Source: Aphanomyces cochlioides
Lineage: Eukaryota; Oomycota; Saprolegniomycetes; Saprolegniales; Verrucalvaceae
Assembly: GCA_019828595.1 (NCBI GenBank)
Contig: JAHQRK010000001.1
Span: 4,588,001 to 4,652,000, forward strand
Direction of reading: 5' to 3'
Length of the DNA: 64,000 bases
Below, in pieces: positions 12,286 to 23,269 of this stretch (position 1 is its first letter; each line of letters opens with the position of its first letter). Below the pieces are notes generated by a model that was given only the letters and a program-made list of their open reading frames with translations, had not been told where the DNA came from and searched no databases. A program made the translations under genes and the position numbers.

Positions 12286-14173
12286 AGTTGGTATTCGTAA
12301 ACGTACTCTTGTGCATGCCACAAAATGTATTTCCATGAAAAAATCGGCCTCTAGGTTTCAGTCGTAGTGTGAATCGTAAGCTCATCTCCTCATAACCGGG
12401 AGGGGCTCGTTCAACCTTGCTTGTAAATGAAAACCAAGCAGTCTTGAAATGATGAACCGGTCATAGCAGTGTTTCAACATTTTCTCTATAATTTCTCACG
12501 ACATTCTAGCAGAAAAGAATTCAAGGTGATGCCGTAACTCATGGAGATTACATGCATTTGTCTTTCCATGACAAGTGGTACAATTTGGAGGGTATCACTT
12601 TTGCCGTGCACCTACAAGCCTTCTCTTCTAAGGTCACATTCATGCCATATATATGGAACGCTGTAGTGACCAAACGATTTCCCAGCGTTGATATGTCGAA
12701 ACTGGACGATCAGCGGGCACGTACTTCCAAACTCGTCACAATATATTCACATGGAGCGTCATCCTTGGCTCGGGTTGTGTGTTCAGGACACGTTTGGTCT
12801 TGACTATTTGCGGTATCTGACAAATTAAATATTGGATGGATAGTCAATTCGTTCGTGGCCGAGGGTTGACTTGACGCCAGTCGTCATGTTGTCGTCGTGG
12901 AGTCCTTGGCGGGAAGGGCGACGGGATGTATTGGGATTGCCGCCTTTGATGTTGAAGTGACGTATGTATTGTGGGAGGTAAACCTGTGTAAGCGGATGAT
13001 TTGTAGTATGTATTTCTACGGGTATTAGTTTATACGTCGTTCAGACCGTAGAACATTAATGAATCTGAAGGTGAGCCTGTGTAACATAATAATGATTGGA
13101 ATATTATTTTATACAAGTATAGATTTTCACAATGAATCGTCCGGAAAACAAGAGGTCCTCGCTTTAGTGAGTTATAAGGTTAGTCAATCTTCTTCAAAGC
13201 ATGAAAATCCTTGTCATAGTGACATTGGGACACTAAACCAAGGTAGTTCTGTTTTCCGGACATGTTCATTGACAATGCAGGCAATTCCAAGGACTACCGA
13301 GGTAGTTCCTTTTTCTGGACAAGTTCATTGACAATGCAGGCAATTGCGAGGTGACTAGTGCGAGAGAACCCAGTCAGTGGAGAAGACGAGTCTGTATTGT
13401 GCTCCTATCGTACTCATCGTCTTTCATAGTGCTTGAAAGCATGTTCGTACAAGAATCTCTCGCATTCTTTTTGACTCACATCGCGATTTCAAACAGAACA
13501 CTGAGTAGTGGCCATCGAATTGCTTTTGCAGAGCTTGGACGACCCAAATCACTCTCTGAAATCTTTCTTTAATCAACGACGTCGAAGAGACTGGTTTAGT
13601 CTCATTCTCGTACTTGCAACTGACTTTCCACTGAACTACAGTTATTCGAGCTATGAAGAGGTAGCATCTTGCGTTGCATCAATGGGCAATGCTTGACGTG
13701 AACTCAATGCAGTTTGGTTTGACGAGTTTGGAAGTACATGCTTGGTTGTAGCGCAGTTTCTACTCATCAGCGCGGAGATTTGTTTGGCTACAACAGCGCT
13801 CCAAAGGTAGTCTGAACGTCCCGCAGAAGATGAAGGCGTGTTAGGCATTCTATTACTATGTGCAAGGACTCCTTGCACAGAGCAATACTTTACTGACCAA
13901 CTGCTGCCTTGCGCCTGGATTTGGAATCCATCCTGGACTTGGAGCCGATCCATTCAGTCACCTCGAGAGTATGTTGGATCATCATGACCGAGTCGCTGTC
14001 TTGATTCCTCATATTTCAAGGTGAGATTGCGTTCCTTCAAGGAAACTTCCATCGGCATTTTGGTCTACAAAATATTTAAAATGAGTTCGATCATTTTAAA
14101 TAGCACAATCTTGTATTTTAAATTGTTTAACGTGCATAAAGCCCAAAGCGCCTTTGAATTTTACTACATACAG
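12286..14173. other. Intergenic DNA with a 59-bp tandem duplication
   Basis: At 13241-13346 a unit of 59 bp, starting AGGTAGTTC and ending in the GACAATGCAGGCAATT motif, is present almost twice in tandem. Open frames in this interval are short (up to 100 codons) and unconvincing. AT-rich DNA precedes the pogo-like element at 14174. Confidence 0.5.
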
Positions 14174-14175
14174 TA

Positions 14176-15685
14176 CCGTAGTCCTTTTGGGGGATCGGAC
14201 AGTCATGTCGGCCGGAAAAGGGTGTTTTTTTCCGGATTGGGAAACAACATACAAATTTTAGTATATTTCATTTCTATGTGTTTATAGAGGAAATATTAAT
14301 TTATACAGAAATTTAAGTTGTCGTCGCAAATTATCAACCCACTTCGATCGCATCCGATCTTTTAATGGCTTGTTCCAAGCCACATCGGCTGGTTGACATG
14401 CCCACGTAAACCTTGGTGGCACTCTCACAAGGATGATGTTGAGGCGGTGGGCCTTCTCTTGAACCGACTGGGTGAAGTGTGCGCTAAAGTCATCCCAAAT
14501 CAACATTCTTCTTTCTTCCGAGTACTTTTCGCCACCAAAGTGATATTCCAAGAAAGCGATCGACAAGTCTTGGTTCCACCAGGCGGTTTTGTCTCCATAG
14601 ATTTGGCACAAATGTTCGTCTTGTAAAGCTCGTACTTCCCTCCACACTCGGTCCCCAAAACCATGGCGATGATGTTCATTTTCGATGCGAGTGCGCTCAT
14701 TTGTTGCGCCTTGTGTTTTGAACACCAGGAACAGTGGGAACTTGTTACCGTGGTTATCCGCTAACAACATGGCTGTAGCACGAGATTTGCTTCCACCTCC
14801 ACATTTTATCCACACTGTCTTCTGGTTGGTAGAGTTGATGGTTCGTTTGGGGATGTATTCATAAAAGAGGCTGGTTTGGTCCGCATTGAAGATTGTTGTC
14901 ACGTTCTCCTCTGTCGCACGCTCCACCACATCTCGACTAAACATTTCCAACGCTGCAAGGCCGTCTCCAGTTGTATCCTGACCTTGCCGAGTCCTTGCTC
15001 TCATGCTGAACCGATGACGAGCCATGAACCCCTGCTGCCAGTCCCATGACGCCAAGAAATGCTCTCTTGGTAGACCAAGTTCCTTCGCAACTTCAAGCGC
15101 GTGCAAACGCAACATTTCGGATGAAACCGGCACGCCTTCGTTGCGCAGATCAATCACCCACTTGGTTATGTTGATCTCTATGGCGGGGCTGAGGGTCGTT
15201 CCAACGCCAGACTTGTATGGTCGTATCTTGTCGGCATGGTGTTCGTGCATTCCGTGTTGCTCCAGGACATATAGTTTCTTCTTCCAGTCATAAATGAGTT
15301 TACGTTTCGACTCCCAAGCCACGTCGTTGAGCTCGGGGTAAAACGTTTGACGAGTCATCGTCATGCTCTGAGTCGCGGCAAAGTAGTTGACGACGGCCAA
15401 CCTTTCGCGGAAAGTCGTGGCTTGATTCTTGAGCTTGTTCTGTCGTCGTCCAATTCCCTTGCGGATTGGTCTTCCCCTTCTCTTTGGACTGTTTTCATCC
15501 ATTTCAAGAATGAATGGAGTGTGTGCTTGGCTCAGGCGGGCCTCGGAATGATTTTTCACAATTTTCTAAATTCTCTTTATTTGTATATTTTGACCAATAT
15601 ACATGTAGAGAGGTATAAGGATATGGAGGTTTCCCCATATGTTGTCCGATTTCCCAAACCGTCCGATCCCCCAAAAGGACTACGG
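14176..15685 (-). mobile_element. pogo/Tigger-like DNA transposon, 1.51 kb
   Basis: Terminal inverted repeats of about 25 bp begin CCGTAGTCCTTTTGGGGGAT at the left end, with the exact reverse complement ending at 15685. Both are flanked by TA (14174-14175 and 15686-15687), the target duplication of the Tc1/mariner/pogo superfamily. The single gene on the minus strand fills the element. Intact TIRs and an uninterrupted reading frame suggest recent insertion and possible activity. Confidence 0.88.
14282..15502 (-). CDS. pogo-like DDE transposase, 406 aa
   Basis: Cut-and-paste transposase of the DDE_1 (CENP-B/jerky/Tigger) family. The ATG at 15502 is preferred; a GTG at 15559 would add 19 residues. 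The N-terminus is basic (KRRGRP). Residues about 111-171 match a CENP-B-type second helix-turn-helix (EGVPVSSEMLRLHAL, then SWDWQQGFMARHRFSMR). The catalytic acids fit D208 (FNADQT), D337 or D338 (LIWDDFSAH) and D373 (QPADVAWNKPL). The C-terminus ends soon after the third acid, short compared with many pogo proteins but inside the left TIR boundary. No frameshift or stop was seen. Confidence 0.88.
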   Translation of the reverse strand: MDENSPKRRGRPIRKGIGRRQNKLKNQATTFRERLAVVNYFAATQSMTMTRQTFYPELNDVAWESKRKLIYDWKKKLYVLEQHGMHEHHADKIRPYKSGVGTTLSPAIEINITKWVIDLRNEGVPVSSEMLRLHALEVAKELGLPREHFLASWDWQQGFMARHRFSMRARTRQGQDTTGDGLAALEMFSRDVVERATEENVTTIFNADQTSLFYEYIPKRTINSTNQKTVWIKCGGGSKSRATAMLLADNHGNKFPLFLVFKTQGATNERTRIENEHHRHGFGDRVWREVRALQDEHLCQIYGDKTAWWNQDLSIAFLEYHFGGEKYSEERRMLIWDDFSAHFTQSVQEKAHRLNIILVRVPPRFTWACQPADVAWNKPLKDRMRSKWVDNLRRQLKFLYKLIFPL

Positions 15686-15687
15686 TA

Positions 15688-16295
15688 TTATGTTTAGTCC
15701 TCCAGGTATAGATTTAAAATTGATCTTAAATTATTGACTGTTGATCACGCACGATCACTTGCCCACCAATCACTCCATCCTGAACATTTCAATGGAGCAC
15801 AAATCACCGATACAAAGCTAGCACATCCTTCGCCCTTGCTTGCCACATCCCCTTTACTAAACTCTTGACCATCATGATCGGACTAACTGTAAGCACTTTC
15901 AGATGTACTGGAGACTGCTGAACGTTGCAAAAATGCCAGCTGGTGGGTCGAGTTCATCTGGAGGGTGTTGCCCCTCGAGGATTGAAATAGCAAAGGAAAA
16001 GACAAAGAGTGTATTGTTTGTACAACATCGCAGAACTCTGAACAGCTTTGGTATTCAAGGATCTTGTTGGTATTCTTTTCCTCTCTCCTTGATTTTGATT
16101 ATAGAGTTTAATACATTTTAAAATATGATGTAGATTATTTGAAAATATTTTAAAATTTAATATGAGCAGTTTATGGAATATTTTTAATTAATTTTAAATG
16201 TCTCGCCCTATCAACCCTGTCAAAATCGCGTTTTAAAATGACCTCGGGATGCAGTAACGAGGCGACATCCATATTCGCCGTAAGACCAAGAAAGG
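15688..16295. other. AT-rich intergenic DNA upstream of the transporter gene
   Basis: Runs of A/T dominate 16090-16200. No coding signal. It holds the presumed promoter of the nucleoside transporter gene, but I see no certain initiator or TATA element. Confidence 0.5.
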
Positions 16296-17630
16296 ATGGC
16301 ACAAATCTCGCACAAATACGAGTCGATTTGTGTGCAAGAGCACGTCTTGGATCCCAACGGAATTCCGAACCATGTCCTCGAAGATATCAAGCGCCACAAG
16401 GCATTCGTCACGACGGCCATGTTGATCCTTGAAGCGTCGGCGATGTGGGCGTATTTCTCGTGCCTGTCGGCGCAAGACTACTACAAGAAGGCATTTCCGT
16501 CCGTGAACTTTGACTTCTTGACGACGCCGCTGCTGACGTGGCCGCTCGTGATCGGACACGTGCTCCAATCCGGCTTGAACCTTCGCTTGAGCTACAAGAT
16601 TCGCATCTCGCTTGGGTATTTCTTGTTTGCCTTTGCAGCGGTCGGAATCATTGCTCAAGATTTTCTCCATCTGAGTGAGCACTTCGCGGCTGCGATGGTC
16701 TTGTCGTGCTTTGCACTGGTCGGCATTGCGCATTCCATCGTCGAACCGGCCTTCTATCTCATTGCAGCGCTTTTCCCCGACGAAGGTCCAACGAATGCGC
16801 TCCAGATCGGCAACGTCACCGCTGGTGTGATCAACGTTGCGCTCAGTACAATTATTCGCATCCTCGTGGGTGGCTTCGACTTGAACGAAAGTGCAGCGAG
16901 CGTCAAGATTTCCTTTTACTTGTTCATGGGCCTTTTGCTAATCGTCTGCGTCGTTGCGCTTGTGATATTCCACTATTTGGAAGCATTGCCATGCGTCCAG
17001 TACTTGCTTGACCGGGCGGACGATGACCACGCCAAGTACGGGGACCCCACGTTGCCTGAACTCTGGGCCAAGTATATCCGCGTCTCGAAGCTTATTGTGT
17101 TGCCAATGGTGGCACAATTTATGCTCTTCTTCTGCTCGTTGACGTTGTTTCCAGGCATTGGATGCTCATCGAGCATGCATGTCTTGGCTCCAACTAGCAT
17201 CGGGGCCGCTTGGTTTTGCTCTCCTGGCATTGTCGGTTCTTTCAACGTTGGCGACTTCATTGGCCGTATAGTGTGCACGAAAAATGTGTACAATATGTTC
17301 TCGTTGCGTTCGTGCTTTATTATCTCGATGCTCCGATGGCTGTGGTTGCCCATGTTGCTCATGTCGATGCAAGCCAGTCCGCTATATGCATTCACTGATG
17401 CTTCGTCAACGTACGGTTTGATTTGGGCACTCTTTTTGAACGTGGCGCTTGGGTTTACTGGCGGTATGTTTAGCACCATCACGATGGGTCTTGCGCCGCG
17501 TATTGTCCGACAAGAAGATCGAGAAGTGGCTGGCTCGCTCATGGTATTTAGTCTCTTCCTCGGTCTCGCATTCGGATCGACGTTTGGATATGTGATTGGA
17601 AGCCGCCATTGGATCTACGTCGGCTTGTAG
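16296..17630 (+). CDS. Equilibrative nucleoside transporter (SLC29/ENT family), 444 aa
   Basis: A single-exon gene for a polytopic membrane protein with about 11 hydrophobic segments, the ENT topology. Family marks are a first helix ending in an SAQDYY segment (residues about 58-63), the FNVGDFIGR signature (FNxxDxxGR), LRWLWLPMLL in the following helix, and GGMFSTITMGLAPRIV near the C-terminus. ENT proteins move nucleosides and nucleobases down or with proton gradients across plasma or organelle membranes; the substrate here cannot be read from sequence. The length is normal for the family. The neighbours are transposons, so context adds nothing. Confidence 0.92.
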   Translation: MAQISHKYESICVQEHVLDPNGIPNHVLEDIKRHKAFVTTAMLILEASAMWAYFSCLSAQDYYKKAFPSVNFDFLTTPLLTWPLVIGHVLQSGLNLRLSYKIRISLGYFLFAFAAVGIIAQDFLHLSEHFAAAMVLSCFALVGIAHSIVEPAFYLIAALFPDEGPTNALQIGNVTAGVINVALSTIIRILVGGFDLNESAASVKISFYLFMGLLLIVCVVALVIFHYLEALPCVQYLLDRADDDHAKYGDPTLPELWAKYIRVSKLIVLPMVAQFMLFFCSLTLFPGIGCSSSMHVLAPTSIGAAWFCSPGIVGSFNVGDFIGRIVCTKNVYNMFSLRSCFIISMLRWLWLPMLLMSMQASPLYAFTDASSTYGLIWALFLNVALGFTGGMFSTITMGLAPRIVRQEDREVAGSLMVFSLFLGLAFGSTFGYVIGSRHWIYVGL

Positions 17631-18000
17631 AAAATAGAGATTGACACATCATAAGGAAAGATAAGACTTCACTGGAGCTATGCAAGCTTGTTTGGGCCCG
17701 ATCTCTGGAAGACACAGAGCTCAGTGGGAGCTCAAGATGAGGCAGGTCAGCTATCTAGACCTACATAGCTCTGTCCCTTGAAATTATTGACCCTACTGCT
17801 GGTATGGCTAACCTGCAAAGAAGAACTGCGTTGTTATTCTCGCAATCCACATTTTGAGCTGGAGTTGGCTGGCCAACGCAGCTCGCCAGGCTCGACTGAT
17901 TTGTATGCGAGCGATCGCAGTGGGGCTCGATGGAACTAGGAGACTTTGTGCCTAAGAAAAGGCCAATACAGAGCACGCTTTAGCATACATACTATCTGAC
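17631..18000. other. Intergenic DNA with a reversed copy of repeat X
   Basis: On the minus strand around 17880-17975 the sequence resembles 42415-42510 and 43238-43335: TTGGCCTT, then (A/G)GTCTCC(T/C)AGTTCCATCGAG and a (C)TGCGA(C/T)CG block. The short shared peptide reads SPSSIE. It ends where the MITE half begins. Confidence 0.5.
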
Positions 18001-18336
18001 TGCCAGAGCCTAGTCTAACATATCAGTGCCGAGAGACGAAGCAGGCACCAACTGGAAGTGTTGCAAGCCCAAGATGGCAACGCATCTTGGACTCCATGGT
18101 GCATTTCAGCCAATAGTGTGTCGTTCATGGCCATAAATATAAAATACACCAATCCCTGTACTATTTGAGTAATATTTAGGTCCAATCCATGTCGACTTCA
18201 CTTTATCTTGCTTAATGTATGTCTGTTCGGACATATCAGATGGAACATTTATACACCACGGTACTATTTGCCGTGTTTGATTGGCGGAATCGACACTTTG
18301 CCGTACTTTTTGTGTCGATTCTGCCAATGAAACACG
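18001..18336 (+). mobile_element. Half copy of the foldback MITE family
   Basis: Aligns with the left arm and loop of the palindromic element at 42591-43210: shared CAGAGCCTAGT start, GGCATAAATA-like block, TATTTAG(G/A)TCCAATC, TGTATGTCTG(T/A) with a GGACAT block, and the short hairpin around CCGTGTTTxATTGGCG. The right arm is missing: the sequence switches to copia coding DNA just after AATGAAACACGG (about 18336). Confidence 0.7.
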
Positions 18337-20732
18337 GAGAGATGTTTCAGTGCAATTTGAAAACGGGAAATGCACCATCTATCGCTACGGCGAGCCAGTG
18401 GTCTCAGCATCTTTGAGTAGTGATCAACGTCTCTACATTCTTCATGGAACTATTCTGTACGATCATGCCAACCTTACCATTGATGAATCCTCGACTCTAT
18501 GGCACAATCAGATCGGTCATATCCCCATTGCAGCGCTCAGATCTTGTGCTAATGCAGGCCTTGGTGTACCTACAACTCTGAGTGATCTAAAGCACATTTG
18601 CCTGGACTGTCCACGTGCAAAGATGCATAGAATTACGGCACCAAAGACCAGCACACGCACATTTCAGCGTGGAGAGTGCTGGCACTCTGACACCAAGGGA
18701 CCTTTACCAACTGCATCAGTGGGAGGGTGTAGATTTTACACCGTGTACGTCGACGATGCGAGTGGCTACAAGATTGTTCGCTTCGTCCATTCAACCGACG
18801 CAAGCACATAAGCTGCAAATTTTGAGGAAATTGTGGCCCTGTCTGAATGTCAAACAGGTCGTGATGTCAAGATCTTACGCACCGATGGCGGATCTGAATT
18901 CAACAGTGCATTGTTTAACTCTTGGTTGGCGACCAAGGGAATTAGACATGAAATGTCAGCCGCCGACAATCAATGGCAGAATGGTGTAGCAGAGCGAGCG
19001 CACCGCACCTTGATGGAAATGGCTCTTGCAATGCTAACACACGCCCGAATGGCTCGTAGATGGTGGGCTGAGGCTATCAACACAGCAACTTTTATTACCA
19101 ATCGCATACTGCATACCAGCAAGGCCATCAAAACTCCAATTGAGTTGTTCAATGGGCACAAGCCAATCCTCAAAAATATGCGCGTCTTCGGTTGCAAATG
19201 TTTCAACATGGTTAAGGCACCCGAGAGACGCAACAAACTTGCACTTAAGGCATGATGCTCGGGTACATGGAGAACATGAAGGCCTACAAACTCTACGATG
19301 TTGAAAGGCAGTTGGTGACTCATGGTGTGCATGTAAAGTTCTTTGAGGACGAATTCTTTGGTGAACCAACGTTACCATCTATGATTGACTACGATGACGA
19401 CGACGATGATGATGAAATTGAGCTCCCCCTCAACACCCAGCACACTACAGCATCAGGAATCGTTCCGTCTTTCCTAAGAACAGCAACATCAACAGCCACT
19501 CGTGCCAAGGACAATATGCGGAATATGTTCACCCCAGCTACTAGTATGGACGAGAGTGAAACTAGTAACGTTCGAGCTACACAACAAACGAGACATACAA
19601 CAATCAGCGCCCAAAATGAACCAAAGCCGTCTCGCATACCAGTATCGGCTAGCCACTTCAGACATCCCCGTCAAACATCTTTGGCAACGGGCATACCCAC
19701 CACAGCACAAAGCCACTTCCGTCGTCCAATTACTCGCAGCATGTCCTCCAATGATGCATTACAACGAACGATGGACGAGTTTGATCCTAACGCACCAACT
19801 CCTTCAAAGTTTGATGCACGGTCGCGAGATTTTGACCCTTTTAACCTGAACCATCACGTGTCCCGAAAAGTGCGCCTCTACCCGCACGTAAGAGGAACAT
19901 TCCCGAACGGTATCGGGACAATGCAAGTTTCGCCAGCATTCCCTTGAATCTGAACCTAGAAGGCTAACATGCCGACTCATTTTTGGGTGACGAAGGCGTA
20001 CTTTACCGGGTCGATGGTGTCGATTTTGCTTGTGCGGCTGTCTCGATCTTGGATGTTCCAAACAGTCACAAAGAAGCTATGGCTTCACCCGATTGGAAAC
20101 ATTGGAAATCCGCTGAGGAACGTGAGGTGGCACAATTAAAGGCTCAAAACACATGGACACTTGGCACTCCACCACCTGTAAGAAAAGTTATTGGTGGACG
20201 CTGGACATATGCCCGGAAAACAGATGCTGAGGGAAATGTTGTCCGGTGGAAAGCACGGCTCATGTGGAAGAGCGTCAGACAGCGAATAACAGCCCTGTCG
20301 AGCTGTGAAGCTGAATACATTGCCGCAGCTGAAGCCGCCCGGGAAAGCGTTTGGCTACGTGGTTTACTAGCCGACATGGGCTTTGTTCAAGACAATGTGG
20401 TGCTGTATTGTGATAACATGTCAGCCATCTCGACTGCAAATTCATCCGCAGCGAACGAACGGACAAAGCACATTGACGTCCGGCACCATTTCTTGCGGCA
20501 ACTCACCCATTCTGGAGCTCTCAACATGGTATTCGTGGCGTCAGCAGCAATGATGGCCGATGTATTGACGAAACCAGCAAACAAAACCTCATTACGAGTG
20601 TTCGTGGCAGCAATCATGCACCAAGGAATCTCCTCAACAACGTCCGCTAAACAAGAGAAACAACGCAAGACGCAAGGGGCCGCCAGTGGAAGACCGATAG
20701 GAGCTCAAAACGCCACATCGCACTCAGGTTAG
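18337..20732 (+). pseudogene. Ty1/copia polyprotein remnant, RT core deleted
   Basis: Domains in order: GAG-pre-integrase (LWHNQIGHIPIAALR with CxxC, about 18500-18620); integrase core (WHSDTKGPL, then RTDGGSEF and a GVAERAHR catalytic segment); a linker with a poly-Asp run (19390-19420); the start of the reverse transcriptase (GGRWTYARKTDAEGNVVRWKARL, split here for length); then directly RNase H (SSCEAEYIAAAEA, YCDNMSAI, KHIDVRHHF). Most of the RT including its YxDD box is absent at about 20262. In-frame TAA at 18809, frameshifts near 19250 and 19950. The protease and gag are missing upstream. It is non-functional, and its 5' end is fused to a MITE half. Confidence 0.9.
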
Positions 20733-21027
20733 GGGAGTGTTGAGGTTCAAAGCGCCAGCGCTGTATGAGACGCTGCGAGTTTGAACCTTAGAACCTGCGT
20801 GCAACGGTGGCGTATCGATCGGAGACGTCGCTGGACGACGTCTCTCTGATTTGAACACACTCGCAAGTTGTATGCACCATAGAGCAATGAAGATTGTGCC
20901 ACATCGAAGAGACGGCAACGACAACGATACATAAGTAGCAGGAGTAGTGTAGCATGTCCACGATAATCACTTTGCGATTTGCGACAACTACAACTCCTGC
21001 CGCAAGGATGATGTCTGTACGACAACA
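20731..21027 (+). repeat. Polypurine tract and probable 3' LTR of the copia remnant
   Basis: AGGGGAG (20731-20737) directly precedes TGTTGAGG, a standard copia LTR start. The first downstream end with matching inverted termini is CAACA at 21023-21027, giving a 290-bp LTR with 5'-TGTTG...CAACA-3' ends. No second LTR is present in the window, so the 3' boundary is inferred. Confidence 0.55.
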
Positions 21028-21790
21028 CTGCTCGTTTCCTGGAGCTCAAGCCAGTCGCTTGAAGAATTATCGAATATGTCGGCAGAAATAGTGGAGGGAC
21101 GGTTCATTCAACGCAACAAGTCCATTTGTCAGCAGGCCGACAAATGGAAGAGATTACACGACAGTCCGAATCACGGCATGGAGCTGGATCGCGGCGTTCA
21201 TCTCCGTTTGACAAAGAACACTACAGACGATTCAGCTCGCACCAAATTTGCGGCTTTGTGCTTGCAAGCAGTGCATTCAAGTCGCACGTTCGTGCAATTA
21301 TGACGTGTCAGGGGCTTGGAAACATGTCGTCTCTGGCTGAAATTCATGATTGATGATGCATCCGGGCAGTGGATGCGTCGCCCACAGCGGAACACCCTTT
21401 GGTTTGGGAACTTCAAGAAGGAAAAGCAACAGAGTCTGCTAATGTGATATTGTGATCGCCGTGTTGCTTGCCGTGTTTTATATCTTGCGAATTGCACAGG
21501 CACTAACCACGTGGCATGATCAAAGCATAGCCGAGAACGACGCGGTGGCTCTGTTTAAGCGCCCATGTTGATTGTGCGGCCAGTCGAAGACTCACAATAA
21601 TGTTAACACTAGACTGTGGGGAGCGTCTAAGTTCATATCGCGATGGCGCTCATGTAATTTTCAAAGCGCTAACACAGCCGACGGCGCTGTGGCTTACAAC
21701 ATGGTTTGATGAGAGCTTGATTCTCGTCGCTGTGTCGAGGCTGTCCAAGTTGCGATGAGAATTCACATTATGGCCAATCAGAAAAAGTAG
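21028..21790. other. Intergenic DNA upstream of the TPR gene
   Basis: Two overlapping 75-codon frames near 21076-21353 have no recognisable features. The interval holds the presumed promoter of the TPR gene. Confidence 0.4.
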
Positions 21791-22366
21791 ATGAACTGGT
21801 TATGGGGGAGCACCGAGAGTGACGGCAGCGAGCAACTTCCCGTGGGTCTCTCCAAGTTAAACCGCTCGGGGCGTAATGTTCCTGCCGAGGAAGACGCATC
21901 TGTACATAAAGACGAAGGAAATGCCTGTTTTAACCGCAAGGATTACGACGGCGCTGTGTTTCACTACACAAAAGGCATTGCCGAGCGACCGACTGCAACG
22001 CTCTTTAGCAATCGCTCAGCTGCCTACTGCGAACTTGGTCAGTATCAAAAAGCCCTGGCGGACGCCGAACAAGCCGAGCGATTAGATCCAAATTGGGCCA
22101 AGGTGTACTCGCGCAAAGGCAAAGCCGACTACGGTCTCAAGCAGTACAAACGAGCCGCCGACGATTTCGCCCGTGGTCTCTCTTTGAGCATGCAATTTGC
22201 CGCCGAGGAGAGTGTCAAACGCGACAAGGAAATTGAAGCACTTCAACGCCAAGCAAGCAACCACACGGAGGCGTATTTGAAACTTCTCGAAGAGAACGCT
22301 CAGCTGAAGCGGCAACTCGAGGATTACCGCGTTTTGTTTGACGACTGGACGAAGAAACAAATGTAG
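21791..22366 (+). CDS. Small TPR co-chaperone-like protein, 191 aa
   Basis: After a polar N-terminus of about 35 residues come three tetratricopeptide repeats: DEGNACFNRKDYDGAVFHY (about 40-72), TATLFSNRSAAYCELGQYQKA (about 73-106, shown in part) and AKVYSRKGKADYGLKQYKRA (about 107-140). The C-terminal 45 residues are a Glu/Lys/Leu-rich coiled coil. This layout resembles one TPR domain of STI1/Hop, SGT or TTC proteins that hold chaperone tails. The NRSA and KAY-S-RK positions fit the carboxylate-clamp pattern that binds EEVD tails, though I cannot prove binding. No intron is needed. It appears intact. Confidence 0.85.
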   Translation: MNWLWGSTESDGSEQLPVGLSKLNRSGRNVPAEEDASVHKDEGNACFNRKDYDGAVFHYTKGIAERPTATLFSNRSAAYCELGQYQKALADAEQAERLDPNWAKVYSRKGKADYGLKQYKRAADDFARGLSLSMQFAAEESVKRDKEIEALQRQASNHTEAYLKLLEENAQLKRQLEDYRVLFDDWTKKQM

Positions 22367-23085
22367 AACCCCCGTCAGTGTTGATATACAACGACGCTCC
22401 TGCTGTCTATACCTACCTGCTCCTTCTAGCGCATTCCGTCAAAGCCAAAGTATCGGATCTTATTGCTGGCATGGACATACTATCGAGACGCCTTCCGATT
22501 CCTGACAGCATTGGGAGGACCTGCACAGAGTCGGGATATCCCACGCGCTCCTAGTTCTCTCCATCAACCGTTTTGAAGCGCAGAGATGCCACTTGTAAGC
22601 AGGGGGATACATCTCGACCACTGATATTGAATCGAAGTTGGCTCGAGACGCTGCCATGGTGGTCCCACGACAGGTTGACAATCATCTTTATGCCGACTTG
22701 TCGATAGAGCAATATGCAAGGAACTCACACATCAGACTGATCCTATGGGCGATCCATCAGTGTTAACCTCAGGGATTCTGACTTACGACAGTTTCAGTCA
22801 TCGCACGCGGTACTAGCGCATTCGACATTGCTCACGAGCTCTCATTGAGCACCACATTGACCAAATTTTCTCGCTCATTAAGCAATGTCGGTGTCGTGAT
22901 TGACCTGGATGGCGAGATGAGTGCTGCAGCGCACTCGGGTGCACAACACGATACGCAAGGAAAATTACGACGCATTTGATCCACCAGGTGGTCGCATCTC
23001 ATGACTACTTTGCTGTGTTGGTCCTTTGCGCTATCCAGGGATTTGTCAACGCCTATCGCGAAATACCGCCGGCGCCATCTTCAGT
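22367..23085. other. Intergenic DNA with weak coding traces
   Basis: The translation near 22950-23060 (HQVVASHDYFAVLVLCAIQG) looks protein-like but is flanked by stops. It may be a fragment of an old element; no family is recognised. Confidence 0.35.
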
Positions 23086-23228
23086 TGCATTACATCCAAT
23101 AGTGTATCGTTCATGGCGATAAATATCAACTACACCAATCCCAGTACAATATGGGTAATATTTAGGTCCAATCCGAGTCGACTTCACTTTATCTTGTTTA
23201 ATGTATGTCTGTTCGGACATATCAGATT
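23086..23228 (+). mobile_element. Fragment of the foldback MITE (left arm)
   Basis: Closely matches 18100-18235: CCAATAGTGT(A/G)TCGTTCATGG, TAATATTTAGGTCCAATCC, TGTATGTCTGTTCGGACATA. It stops at ATATCAGAT, so the hairpin centre and the right arm are absent. Confidence 0.7.
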
Positions 23229-23269
23229 GTGGTCAAGCGGGTTTGTGGCTGGAGTATATCTATCTGCTG

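Noticed and set aside
16233..16733. 166-codon minus-strand frame opposite the nucleoside transporter
   Set aside because: Shadow of a well-supported ENT gene.
21076..21353. Two overlapping 75-codon frames upstream of the TPR gene
   Set aside because: Different frames over the same DNA, no recognisable features.
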